A stretch of 64,000 nucleotides of DNA from Algoriphagus pacificus (lineage in GTDB: Bacteria; Bacteroidota; Bacteroidia; Cytophagales; Cyclobacteriaceae), in assembly GCF_017254845.1 (NCBI RefSeq), contig NZ_JAFKCU010000006.1, positions 62,001 to 126,000 on the forward strand. The letters are read 5' to 3'. Below the pieces are notes generated by a model. That model worked only from the letters and a program-made list of their open reading frames with translations, did no database searches and was not told where the DNA came from. The position numbers and the translations under genes are program-made. Shown here piece after piece: positions 9,326-17,449 of the stretch (position 1 is the first letter of the stretch; each line of letters opens with the position of its first letter).

Positions 9326-10483
9326 ATGGGATTGATCTCAAAAAACGATATCAAATCTTTTTTCACCATCACAGTTCCTATGCTCTTGATCATGCTGGTC
9401 ATCATAGAAATTGCGCTATGGAAAGTTGCTCCTGTACCTGATCCGTTTGCGAGTTATAAAAACGCACAAGCCATTAATTACCAGTATATAGAATCTCAAT
9501 TTCCTAAAAAAGCTTCCTATACATTTGAAATAGAATCTGATTTGCCTCTAATGGATTCCAGTGTCACTTTTACGACAAATAATATGGGATTTAGAGGAGA
9601 TTCTTTGATTAACCCGAAACCAGCAAATGAGTATAGGGTTTTTATGGTTGGAGGAAGTACAACAGAGAATCTTTTTATTGACGATGCACTTGGTTTTGAA
9701 AGACAGATCCAAGAGAAACTACAAAAGGAGGTTCCCACTAAGACAATTAAAGTTTATAATGCTGGGAAATCCGGGGATGCTACTCCTGACCATCTGGCAA
9801 TGCTTGGGCAAAGGCTAATACATTTGCAGCCGGATTTGATTGTGTTGTTTCCAGGGATCAATGACTTGAACAGGTTGGCCGCAGGATATGATTATTTACA
9901 TTATCCAGTTAAAAATGATGCCCCTCAAAGAAGTTGGGTTGTGGATTTGAAATTCTTCCTGAGCAATTTTCAGGTAATGAGGAGGTTGATAAATGTCTTA
10001 AATCCCGAAGAGGAAAATGCTAGAAAGGCCATATTCCTTACAACCAATTACAAAGACAAGGTAAAAGAAGTACAAGCCTTGCCTTTGGAATCCAGTCTAC
10101 CTCCCATCGATATTTCCATCTATGAAAGGAACATCGACAGTTTCATCGGTATCTGCAAAATACAGGGGATAGATCTACTTTTATTAACCCAAACTTACAC
10201 TTGGAACAGTCAGGCTGAAAACAACTTATCCGATTGGCACTGGATGGTTGGTATTGGAAACAAAAGGTACCCAGAGGACAAATTGGCCAATCAGCTTAGT
10301 GAATTAAATGAATCAATCATTCAGGTTTCTTCAAAAGATTCTGTAGAGTTGTTAGATTTGGAAAAATTAATTCCAAAAACAAACGCTTATTTCTATGATG
10401 ACTGCCATTTCAATAAGGGCGGAATTGAATTGAGCACTGATTTGATTTCAGAAAAAATACAATTAACATATTTCAATAATTAA
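9326..10483 (+). CDS. Membrane-anchored SGNH/GDSL-type hydrolase
   Basis: A 385-residue protein with an N-terminal membrane segment (~11-33) and an outward-facing SGNH domain. The blocks are visible: VGGST with nucleophile Ser111, NAGKSG (145-150) as the oxyanion Gly block, GIND with Asn179 (177-180), and D358/H361 in DDCHFNKGG. Such proteins deacylate, or in some cases acylate, carbohydrates. It begins 2 bp after the carbamoyltransferase stop, so it is probably translated with it and acts on the same glycan on the periplasmic side. Whether it removes a carbamoyl or acetyl group, or moves one, cannot be told from sequence. Confidence 0.82.
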   Translation: MGLISKNDIKSFFTITVPMLLIMLVIIEIALWKVAPVPDPFASYKNAQAINYQYIESQFPKKASYTFEIESDLPLMDSSVTFTTNNMGFRGDSLINPKPANEYRVFMVGGSTTENLFIDDALGFERQIQEKLQKEVPTKTIKVYNAGKSGDATPDHLAMLGQRLIHLQPDLIVLFPGINDLNRLAAGYDYLHYPVKNDAPQRSWVVDLKFFLSNFQVMRRLINVLNPEEENARKAIFLTTNYKDKVKEVQALPLESSLPPIDISIYERNIDSFIGICKIQGIDLLLLTQTYTWNSQAENNLSDWHWMVGIGNKRYPEDKLANQLSELNESIIQVSSKDSVELLDLEKLIPKTNAYFYDDCHFNKGGIELSTDLISEKIQLTYFNN

Positions 10484-10484
10484 G

Positions 10485-10634
10485 ATGGATTTTCTAAAAG
10501 ATATTTGGGCATTTATGAAGGAAAGAAAGAAATTCTGGTTGGCACCGGTGATTTTCATTCTTTTATTGTTGGGCGTACTGATCATTTTTGGAGGAGGTAG
10601 TGCATTGGCACCATTTATCTATACCTTATTTTAA
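10485..10634 (+). CDS. DUF5989 small membrane protein (SxtK-like)
   Basis: A 49-residue ORF beginning MDFLKDIWAFMKERKKFWLA, followed by one hydrophobic segment (~20-36, PVIFILLLLGVLIIFGG) and the C-terminus SALAPFIYTLF. The charged amphipathic head, KKFWL junction and APFIYTLF tail fit the DUF5989 family, found next to NodU-type carbamoyltransferases. Its ATG is 1 bp after the hydrolase stop and the SxtJ-like gene follows after 12 bp, so it is surely translated in the operon despite its size. Function is not established. A membrane scaffold for the carbamoyltransferase is an inference from gene context. Confidence 0.8.
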   Translation: MDFLKDIWAFMKERKKFWLAPVIFILLLLGVLIIFGGGSALAPFIYTLF

Positions 10635-10646
10635 TCTTTACAGCTA

Positions 10647-11015
10647 ATGGCATCTCCTAAAAGTAATCCCACCCAAACCGTATTGGTAATAACGGTAGGC
10701 TTCTTGATTTTATACTTGGTTTTCAAGCATAATGCATTCCTTATTATCTCACTTTCAATTGGGTCAATCGGGATTTTATCAACTTTCCTAAGTCAAAAAA
10801 TAGAATGGGTTTGGTTTAAACTGACTCATATCTTGAGTTTAATCGTACCGAATATATTATTGGGACTGATCTTTTATCTGTTTCTCACCCCTATTGCATT
10901 TTTTGCAAACCTTTCGGGCAAGAAAGATACACTACAGATAAAAAAGCCAGGTGATACAGCATTTGTGACGGTTAACAAGAAGTATAAACCTGAGGATTTA
11001 GAAAAACCTTGGTAA
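10647..11015 (+). CDS. SxtJ-family membrane protein
   Basis: A 122-residue protein with two to three hydrophobic segments (~12-28, 31-48 and 65-88), the core KIEWVWFKLTHILS and LTPIAFFANLSGKKD, and a basic tail rich in Lys/Pro ending KPEDLEKPW. This matches the SxtJ family, named from the saxitoxin cluster, where sxtI-sxtJ-sxtK sit together and are thought to serve O-carbamoylation. The molecular role is unknown. It is the last gene of the operon, 2 bp before a long terminator hairpin. Confidence 0.8.
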   Translation: MASPKSNPTQTVLVITVGFLILYLVFKHNAFLIISLSIGSIGILSTFLSQKIEWVWFKLTHILSLIVPNILLGLIFYLFLTPIAFFANLSGKKDTLQIKKPGDTAFVTVNKKYKPEDLEKPW

Positions 11016-11016
11016 T

Positions 11017-11053
11017 AAAAAAGGCCCGATTTGATACAAATCGGGCCTTTTTT
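11017..11053. terminator. Bidirectional intrinsic terminator
   Basis: A perfect 16-bp stem (AAAAAAGGCCCGATTT / AAATCGGGCCTTTTTT) with a 5-nt loop GATAC. It ends in a T-run on both strands. It closes the plus-strand carbamoylation operon and, on the minus strand, the end of polysaccharide locus A (stop at 11080). Confidence 0.95.
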
Positions 11054-11079
11054 AATTATGAATTTTTTACTTAGTTCTA

Positions 11080-11856
11080 TTAAAGCTTCTCATTATTCAC
11101 CAGGATATTTGATTCCTCATTATTCTCCCCTTTATAAATGAAGAGCATATTATGGTAAAAATGCATTGAAATGATTTTCTTATCATAATAGCTTGGCTGG
11201 TAACCTTTTAAAAGGAACTCCTTATGGTTAAGACTATCTGTCAATGACTTAAAGAAATTCATCATTGTATTGGGATTTTTAAGGTCTGAGGAATCTCCTC
11301 CAAAACTCTCCCAATATGATGTTTGCATATCTTCGATCACGTAAATCCCTCCTTCTTTTAGATAAGGAAACAGGAACTTGAATGTTTCTATGACATGCTC
11401 ATTGATATGGCTTCCGTCATCAATAATTATATCTGGATTTCCCACCTCCTGCATCATGTTGCCCAGGAATTCAAAATCCACCTGACTGCCATGAAATATC
11501 CTGACTCGATCTTCCTGTAAAAGGCTTTTATCATGGATATCCAGTGAATAAACTTGTCCTCGATGGAAATAATTTTTCCACATCCTCAGGGAGTTTGCAC
11601 CTAATTGCGGGTCATCATAACCTCCTACCCCAATCTCCAAAAGCTTGATTTTTTTGTTTCTATATGGAGCGAAATGCTTTTGATAATGCTGGGTATAGAA
11701 ATGTCCGATTATCTTATCAGTCCCATGGATTTCTCCCAACTTATTCAAATCAGATCTATGAGGGATTGATTTTAGGTCATTTATTTTTCCTCTCAGTTTA
11801 TAAAGCTCTTTGAAAGATAGGTTCTTGGTTAAATATTGTTTTATCGAGAGAATCAA
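11080..11856 (-). CDS. MycE/CmcI-like metal- and SAM-dependent methyltransferase
   Basis: A 258-residue class I methyltransferase. It contains LLEIGVGG (72-79) for SAM binding, SLDIHDK (104-110), the metal-binding IDDGSH (145-150) and EDMQTSYW (175-182). The DDGSH block plus the preceding HGTDK resembles macrocin/mycinamicin sugar O-methyltransferases (MycE type), so methylation of a sugar hydroxyl in the locus A glycan is likely. The only plausible start in this frame is TTG at 11856; a stop codon lies 8 codons further upstream. It is the last gene of locus A, 29 bp after the preceding glycosyltransferase stop. Confidence 0.78.
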   Translation of the reverse strand: MILSIKQYLTKNLSFKELYKLRGKINDLKSIPHRSDLNKLGEIHGTDKIIGHFYTQHYQKHFAPYRNKKIKLLEIGVGGYDDPQLGANSLRMWKNYFHRGQVYSLDIHDKSLLQEDRVRIFHGSQVDFEFLGNMMQEVGNPDIIIDDGSHINEHVIETFKFLFPYLKEGGIYVIEDMQTSYWESFGGDSSDLKNPNTMMNFFKSLTDSLNHKEFLLKGYQPSYYDKKIISMHFYHNMLFIYKGENNEESNILVNNEKL

Positions 11857-11885
11857 GGGGGTGTTTTTTTCAAAAGTTTACATTA

Positions 11886-12716
11886 TTAATATTTCTTTTT
11901 AGGCTTATTTGACACAAAAGAAAATAGCCAAAAAGTTCTTTTGAAGTTATAATAAAATTCAACAAAAAAATCTTTCACCAAATAAAAATTAGTGGCGGCG
12001 AATTTCCTTATAACTCCTGAGAAATTCATATCCTCCCCCCAAAGCTGGTAATTGATAATTATGTCATTCTTAAATCTTGTAAACAGTTGTTTTCTTGTTC
12101 TTCGAATTTCATAACAATAGATTGCAGGGGTAAACTCCACAGTATATCCCTTTGCTACCATTCGTTTGGTCCATTCCTTATCTTCACATTGTTGGATATC
12201 ATCAACGAATTTTTCTTCCAACCACATCTTTTTATTGACCACGGAGCAGGCAAAAGTTAGTCCACAGCCATTGAGATCTTCTCTCCAAGTGGTCCCATTC
12301 AGGTACTTTCTATAATCTCCGTGGAAGTGTAGGCATCTTACACCTGCTAAATCATCTCTTCCAATAAATTGCTGTTTGATGATGGTGAAAAAATCATGAC
12401 TAACGGGGTAGCTATGTGCTGACATTATAGTTACTAGATCCCCAGAACTGGATTCCATTGCCAGATTAGCACTTTTACCGTATGAAAAATCTTTTATTGT
12501 GACTACCCTAGCTCCCATCTTTTCAGCCATTTCCTGACTTCCATCAGTAGACAAGTTGTCAATGACTATGATTTCAAGGATTTGGGATTGATACCGTTCC
12601 CGCAATACCTTTAAGAGGAAGGCAAGAATGGGTTTTTCATTTTTGTTTCTGATAACAACAGAAACTGTCGGTTCATTTGAATTTTCCTTCAATTTGTCTT
12701 CGTTTAAGGCGATCAA
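11886..12716 (-). CDS. Family 2 glycosyltransferase (rhamnosyltransferase-like)
   Basis: A 276-residue GT-A fold enzyme. VSVVIRNKNE (~19-28) opens the nucleotide-binding region, IVIDNLSTDGS (~50-60) carries the first Asp, and MSAHSYPV stands where other GT2 enzymes have DxD. SAHxxP is a known variant in part of the family. QQCEDKEWTKRM supplies the ED catalytic block. No membrane segment. The start is TTG at 12716, whose sequence TTGA overlaps the TGA stop of the upstream neuC-like gene, indicating translational coupling. Donor and acceptor unknown; it may transfer the nonulosonic acid neighbour product or another sugar of the repeat unit. Confidence 0.82.
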   Translation of the reverse strand: MIALNEDKLKENSNEPTVSVVIRNKNEKPILAFLLKVLRERYQSQILEIIVIDNLSTDGSQEMAEKMGARVVTIKDFSYGKSANLAMESSSGDLVTIMSAHSYPVSHDFFTIIKQQFIGRDDLAGVRCLHFHGDYRKYLNGTTWREDLNGCGLTFACSVVNKKMWLEEKFVDDIQQCEDKEWTKRMVAKGYTVEFTPAIYCYEIRRTRKQLFTRFKNDIIINYQLWGEDMNFSGVIRKFAATNFYLVKDFFVEFYYNFKRTFWLFSFVSNKPKKKY

Positions 12717-13843
12717 CCGATACTCAAATCAATAAATCTTTTTTGTCGGTCCACTTCCCAGAAATCAGCTGATTTCAATGATTCTAAAAATAAAATATCA
12801 CTTTTCCCTTCACCAAAAAGGTCCTCTTTTTCAAAAGATAAACCCTTGCATTTTTCAATAGCTTCCCGAATCTCTGCTGAGGAGTAACCGCAGTTGATTA
12901 TATCTGCATGCATGGCTCTGTTCTGCTGTCTTGTGCCGATATTGACTACGGGAATCCCATAGTAAGGAGCTTCCCTGATTCCCGCGCTGGAATTGCCTAC
13001 CATTAGCTTGGCATTTTTCAATAAGGTCAAAAAATATTCAAAACGGATGGAAGGGAAGATTTTAAATCTAGAATCCCCCAACAGTCTTTGGTAAGCATTG
13101 AGGATTGAGGCCGAACCCAGGTCATTGTTGGGATAGATGACCACAAATTTCTGATCCGACTCCAACAGGGCATCCACAAATTCTGCGGCATAGGTATCCA
13201 TTGAGTCAAATTCGGTAGTTACCGGATGAAACATTGCAATCCCGTAATCCTCAAATTCGATGTCATAATAGCTCTTCACTTTCTTTATATCCGGAAGATT
13301 CTCGGATAGCATCAGATCTACATCAGGAGAACCAATTACAAATATGGATTCAGGCAATTCGCCCATTTGGATCAACCTGTTTTTTGCTTGCTGGTTAGAC
13401 ACAAAATGGGTATGGCTCATTTTGGAAACTGAATGTCGGATTAATTCATCAATGGTACCTGACACTTCTCCCCCTTCGATATGGGCGACTGTAATGTTAT
13501 TTAAAGCACCAACGATGGCTCCTGCCATAGCTTCTATCCTATCTCCATGGACCACAATCAGATCAGGTTTGATTTTGTTGATCAATTCACTGAATCCCTG
13601 GATGGTTTTTGCAAGGCTCAGATCCATTGTGGTTTCATGGGTATGATTGACGAAGGTATGGATATTGGAATATCCACACTTCTCTACCTCTATGAGAGTA
13701 TAGCCATACTCTTTGAGCATGTGCATACCTGTAACGAAAATATGAACTTCAAAAAACGAGTCCTTTCTAGTTATTTCAATAAGGGATTTTAGCTTTCCAA
13801 AATCAGCTCTGGTCCCTGTCAAAAAAACAATTTTCTTAATCAA
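12713..13843 (-). CDS. neuC: UDP-GlcNAc 2-epimerase (hydrolysing), NeuC-type
   Basis: A 376-residue GT-B-like epimerase. GTRADFGKL (10-18), HGDRIEA (99-105), HIEGGE (121-126) with the following His137, and GNSSAGIREAP (~295) are the characteristic UDP-binding and catalytic blocks of hydrolysing UDP-GlcNAc 2-epimerases. It releases ManNAc (or a related 2-epimer) plus UDP as the first step towards a nonulosonic acid. The gene overlaps the neuB-like stop by 8 bp. The start is TTG at 13843; no ATG is available near the conserved N-terminus MIKKIVFLTGTRADF. The substrate may carry further modifications in a legionaminic-type pathway. Confidence 0.9.
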   Translation of the reverse strand: MIKKIVFLTGTRADFGKLKSLIEITRKDSFFEVHIFVTGMHMLKEYGYTLIEVEKCGYSNIHTFVNHTHETTMDLSLAKTIQGFSELINKIKPDLIVVHGDRIEAMAGAIVGALNNITVAHIEGGEVSGTIDELIRHSVSKMSHTHFVSNQQAKNRLIQMGELPESIFVIGSPDVDLMLSENLPDIKKVKSYYDIEFEDYGIAMFHPVTTEFDSMDTYAAEFVDALLESDQKFVVIYPNNDLGSASILNAYQRLLGDSRFKIFPSIRFEYFLTLLKNAKLMVGNSSAGIREAPYYGIPVVNIGTRQQNRAMHADIINCGYSSAEIREAIEKCKGLSFEKEDLFGEGKSDILFLESLKSADFWEVDRQKRFIDLSIG

Positions 13844-14879
13844 TGTGGTCCCAGATTACTTGAATGTCGTTATCAATATCCTTACTAGCTGTTTTACCGA
13901 GTACTTCATCATAATGCTCTGCTAGAATTCCTCCTTTACCAGGTCTTTTCACCCAAATGTTTTCTTTGGTAAAAGCTTCTCCTTTTTTGATTGGTTTGAT
14001 GGTACAAATAGTGGCAAAAGCAAAGTCGATGGTTACTTTTTCCTCATCAGCTGGACCTTTTCTTCCTCCTCTTTGTAATTGAAGCATATTTGCTCCCTCG
14101 ATCAAATTTTTACATTCAGTCTCGTCCATTGAACAGATAATATCTGGCCCTGTACGCTGCATATGATCCGTAAAATGTCTCTCCAAAATGGAAGCTCCCA
14201 AAGCCACTGCACCAAAACAGGCATGATTAGTCAGGGTATGATCACTTAGGCCCACTACAGCATCAGGAAAAGCCTCTTGTATCTCCACCATAGCCCCCAA
14301 ACGAACCAGGTGATTAGGTGTAGGGTACAAGTTAGTGGTATGTAAAAGCGCATAAGGGACTCCATGTTCTTTTAAAATCGCCACTGCTTTTTGAATACTT
14401 TCAATTGTATTCATTCCTGTGCTCATGATTATTGGCTTCCCAAATGAAGCTATATGATGTAATAATGGGTAATTGTTACACTCACCAGAACCAATTTTGA
14501 AGGCAGGAACATCCCATTTAATCAGCCTGTCAGCAGCGGCTCTACTAAATGGAGTACTGATAAAAATCATCCCTTTACTTTCCACATAGTCCATCAATTC
14601 CTTCTCATCGGCTTCATTTAAAGCGCACCTTTCCATGATTTCATAAATGCTCACATCCGCATTTCCAGGAATCGTAGACTTTGCCGAGCTGGACATTTCA
14701 TCTTCCACAATATGCGTTTGGTGCTTGACCATTTCAGCTCCTGCTCGGTGAGCAGCATCAACCATTTCTTTGGCTACTTTCAATGAGCCTTCATGGTTAA
14801 TTCCTATTTCTGCAATCACTAAAGGGGGGAAATCGTAACCGATTTCCCTGTTTTTTATTTTAAAAGAAGGTTTCTTCAT
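13836..14879 (-). CDS. neuB: Nonulosonic acid synthase (NeuB/LegI family)
   Basis: A 347-residue two-domain enzyme. The TIM-barrel part has AEIGINHEG (23-31), KHQTH (52-56), STPFS, KIGSGE and STGMNT; the C-terminal SAF/antifreeze-like domain (~285-347) has TICTIKPIKKGEAFTKENI and RPGKGG. It condenses phosphoenolpyruvate with ManNAc, or a diacetamido-trideoxy hexose, to a nine-carbon sialic-type acid. Family members for Neu5Ac and legionaminic acid cannot be separated confidently by eye. It lies between an SDR gene and neuC in one transcript. ATG start at 14879, 12 bp after the SDR stop. Confidence 0.92.
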   Translation of the reverse strand: MKKPSFKIKNREIGYDFPPLVIAEIGINHEGSLKVAKEMVDAAHRAGAEMVKHQTHIVEDEMSSSAKSTIPGNADVSIYEIMERCALNEADEKELMDYVESKGMIFISTPFSRAAADRLIKWDVPAFKIGSGECNNYPLLHHIASFGKPIIMSTGMNTIESIQKAVAILKEHGVPYALLHTTNLYPTPNHLVRLGAMVEIQEAFPDAVVGLSDHTLTNHACFGAVALGASILERHFTDHMQRTGPDIICSMDETECKNLIEGANMLQLQRGGRKGPADEEKVTIDFAFATICTIKPIKKGEAFTKENIWVKRPGKGGILAEHYDEVLGKTASKDIDNDIQVIWDHID

Positions 14880-14891
14880 TTCTAATGTTTA

Positions 14892-15698
14892 TTACCAGGC
14901 AGTCCAGCCACCATCAATTATTAAATTATGTCCTACCACATGACTACTTGCATCAGAAGCCAGGTATACAATCCCTCCTCTGAGCTCAGTCTTATCACTC
15001 ATTCTGCCAATAGGGTTTAATTGCTCAAATCTTTCAAGAAACAATCCTTGATGTCCATTAAAAATTCCTCCTGGAGTCAAGGAATTGACTCTCACTCCTT
15101 TTTCCGCCCAAAGCGTTGCAAGGTATTTAGTCAAGGCAACCACGCCATGTTTGCTAACAGAATAAGCAACAGGCTGAGAAATACCGGTTCCCGGGTAGAT
15201 CTTATGGTTAGGACTAACTACACCATACAAAGAGGCGATATTGATAATAGAACCTTTTCCCTGTTCTAAAAGATGCTTTCCTACTACTTGGCAGCCAAGG
15301 AAGGTCCCAGTTAGATTTACATTCATGATGTTATTCCAGTCTTCCAATGGGAAATTCTCGAAGGTGGCATCATAGTTTTTGGATTTGCTCTGATTTGTAA
15401 ATCCAGCATTATTGATAAGAATATCTACTCTACCGAAGTCGGCCAAAGTTTGGCTAAGTAAATTCTCCCAACTTTCCTTTGAGGTAACATCGCAGCTAGC
15501 TGAAAAAACCTGCTTGTATCCACTTTCGGCAAGAATTGCTACTGCTTTCTGACATGCTTCAGTGTTTTTGTCAGCCAATACGACTTTGGCACCTTGATCC
15601 ATTAATGCTATTGCATGCTCTGCTCCCAAAAGGCCTCCACCTCCGGTAATAATCGCAACCTTATCAGTCAGGTCAAATAGCGTTGATTTTTCACTCAT
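14892..15698 (-). CDS. Short-chain dehydrogenase/reductase (PtmA-like)
   Basis: A 268-residue classical SDR. The cofactor motif GGGGLLG is at 19-25, NNAG near 93, and the catalytic Ser and Y-x3-K (YSVSK, ~178-182) are present, with a C-terminal IIDGGWTAW typical of the fold. Its position inside a neuC-neuB-cytidylyltransferase cassette resembles PtmA, a reductase next to PtmB in Campylobacter flagellar nonulosonic acid loci. A role in oxidising or reducing a nonulosonic acid precursor is an inference. It starts at ATG 15698, 47 bp after the cytidylyltransferase stop. Confidence 0.8.
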   Translation of the reverse strand: MSEKSTLFDLTDKVAIITGGGGLLGAEHAIALMDQGAKVVLADKNTEACQKAVAILAESGYKQVFSASCDVTSKESWENLLSQTLADFGRVDILINNAGFTNQSKSKNYDATFENFPLEDWNNIMNVNLTGTFLGCQVVGKHLLEQGKGSIINIASLYGVVSPNHKIYPGTGISQPVAYSVSKHGVVALTKYLATLWAEKGVRVNSLTPGGIFNGHQGLFLERFEQLNPIGRMSDKTELRGGIVYLASDASSHVVGHNLIIDGGWTAW

Positions 15699-15745
15699 AA
15701 AATAGGATTTGGTATTTTGAATTCTATATAATTTTCAATCGGGAT

Positions 15746-16447
15746 TTACCCGTTTTTTTTCCTTGAAAGAATAAACTCTACTAATGAAAAGTCAATTTCT
15801 GTATCTATGTCAATTGCTCTATCTCTGGGCATGGGACTGATCAGACATTTTGCCTTAGACCAATGCTCAAAATTATATAAGGCTGACTTTTTCACAACAT
15901 AGGCAGCTGGGCTGAGACTGTAAACGACAGGAGCATCTTGTCTTCTCACAATTGGCTTTGGTGATTTTTTGACAATTTCAGCATTTCCCTCTTCTGATAT
16001 TTCCATCATATTAAAATAAGGGTTCCGTTCGGGTTCATAACCTGTTATCACCACATCTACGTCTTTCCTTGACAAAGCTAGATCTATAGCTGCATCTATA
16101 TCAAAAGATTCCTTTAAAGGAACAGTGACATCTAAATCTACAAGATATTCCACCTCTTGCCCGAATTCTTTTTCATAAAACTCCAAGGCATGAATAAAAA
16201 CCGGCCATTTACTTGCAGTATCAGTTGCCAAATCATCGGGTCTCAAAAAAGGAACCTTCGCTCCGAATTTTTTTGCAGTCTCGGCAATTTCCAAGGAGTC
16301 GGTTGAAATAATCAAATCATCAATCTTTTCACTTTTTTGAGCTTGTAGGATTGTGTGTCCGATTAAAGGGATTCCTTGCAAGAGTCTTATGTTTTTACTT
16401 GGGACCCCTTTGGATCCTCCCCTACAGCAAATGGTTGCTAAAATCAT
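15746..16447 (-). CDS. neuA: Acylneuraminate cytidylyltransferase (CMP-sialic/legionaminic acid synthetase)
   Basis: A 233-residue nucleotidyltransferase beginning MILATICCRGGSKGVPSKN; the RGGSKGVPSKN loop (9-19) binds CTP. LIISTDS, RPDDLATDTA and LDVTVPLK follow in the order seen in the CMP-NeuNAc synthetase family. It activates the nonulosonic acid made by the neuB-like product to its CMP form. PtmB/LegF enzymes belong to the same family, so the sugar may be legionaminic rather than N-acetylneuraminic acid. Its ATG overlaps the TGA of the preceding oxidoreductase gene (ATGA), implying coupled translation. Confidence 0.88.
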   Translation of the reverse strand: MILATICCRGGSKGVPSKNIRLLQGIPLIGHTILQAQKSEKIDDLIISTDSLEIAETAKKFGAKVPFLRPDDLATDTASKWPVFIHALEFYEKEFGQEVEYLVDLDVTVPLKESFDIDAAIDLALSRKDVDVVITGYEPERNPYFNMMEISEEGNAEIVKKSPKPIVRRQDAPVVYSLSPAAYVVKKSALYNFEHWSKAKCLISPMPRDRAIDIDTEIDFSLVEFILSRKKNG

Positions 16448-17436
16448 GAATAATGAGCGATTTTTATGAATGTATTAGTCTGGCTTGATTTTTTGGATGC
16501 CACCACCAGCTGTAGACTTTCCAGGCCTTGCTCAAAGGTACAAATTCTATCATCTGATTTCTCCTGCATAAAAGCCTCAGCAATTTGTAGGTATCTGTCA
16601 TTTCTTTCAAAACCCGAAAAATCAAATTCCGCTACCTCTTTAGCATCATTTATCCAAATGACTTTACGCTTAGCCAGATCCCAAGTGATTGTACCCAAAG
16701 ATCCAGTAAATATGCAGTTTCTAATCAATACTCTTTGGTGATAATCGAGATGTATCGTACCAGTAGCCCCAGAATAAAACTTGATCAAAACATCGGCAAC
16801 ATCCTCGGTTTCAATTTCGAGTTTTGGATTTTCTTGATAGCATGCAGCAACAAAACTTGCTTTTCCTAAAAGCCATAATAGGTAATCAAATTCATGGATC
16901 AAATCCAGCATCACTCCTCCTCCCCTTTCAATAGATGCACTCATGCCTTTTCTGTGGTCTTCATAGGGCCTCCAGTCGGGCAGGAATTGACCTACAAATG
17001 CATTTGCTGTATAAATTTCACCAATACATTTTTCTTCTAGGAGTTCTTTAACTTTTAAAAGCCCTGGATCAAAATGAAGGTCAAATCCAACTTTTATTTC
17101 TATCCCCATGTTTTTGCAATCCAAAAACTGACTTAAGTCCTCCAAGTTATGGCTAATGGGTTTTTCCAGATAGATCTTAGGGATTTTTGCTGCCACCAAT
17201 TGCTTCAACTGGCTAACATGGAAAGCTGTGGGAGAGCAAATGAATGCATGGGAATAATCTGATTTTTCAAGAGCTAATTCTAAAGTTTGAAAAACTTCAC
17301 AACCTTCCCATGCTTCAGGATAAGTACTTTTAGAACTTACTAAAACGATATTTTTGTATCCCAGCGTTTTAAGGTTGTTAAAATGCCTGGTTCCAATTGA
17401 ACCTAATCCTATGATTAAAATTTTAATTGTGTCCAT
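16444..17436 (-). CDS. Gfo/Idh/MocA family oxidoreductase
   Basis: A 330-residue NAD(P)-dependent dehydrogenase. The Rossmann motif GLGSIGTRH is at 10-18, EKPISHN near 94 carries the conserved Lys-Pro, and a second alpha/beta domain contains GGGVMLDLIHEFDYLLWL, where the His is the usual catalytic residue. It is found in many bacterial nonulosonic acid cassettes beside the cytidylyltransferase and SDR. The likely job is reduction or oxidation of a sugar or sugar-acid precursor; the substrate is unknown. It is 13 bp downstream of the GT8 gene and overlaps the cytidylyltransferase by 4 bp. Confidence 0.82.
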   Translation of the reverse strand: MDTIKILIIGLGSIGTRHFNNLKTLGYKNIVLVSSKSTYPEAWEGCEVFQTLELALEKSDYSHAFICSPTAFHVSQLKQLVAAKIPKIYLEKPISHNLEDLSQFLDCKNMGIEIKVGFDLHFDPGLLKVKELLEEKCIGEIYTANAFVGQFLPDWRPYEDHRKGMSASIERGGGVMLDLIHEFDYLLWLLGKASFVAACYQENPKLEIETEDVADVLIKFYSGATGTIHLDYHQRVLIRNCIFTGSLGTITWDLAKRKVIWINDAKEVAEFDFSGFERNDRYLQIAEAFMQEKSDDRICTFEQGLESLQLVVASKKSSQTNTFIKIAHYS

Positions 17437-17449
17437 AGATTGATTAAAA

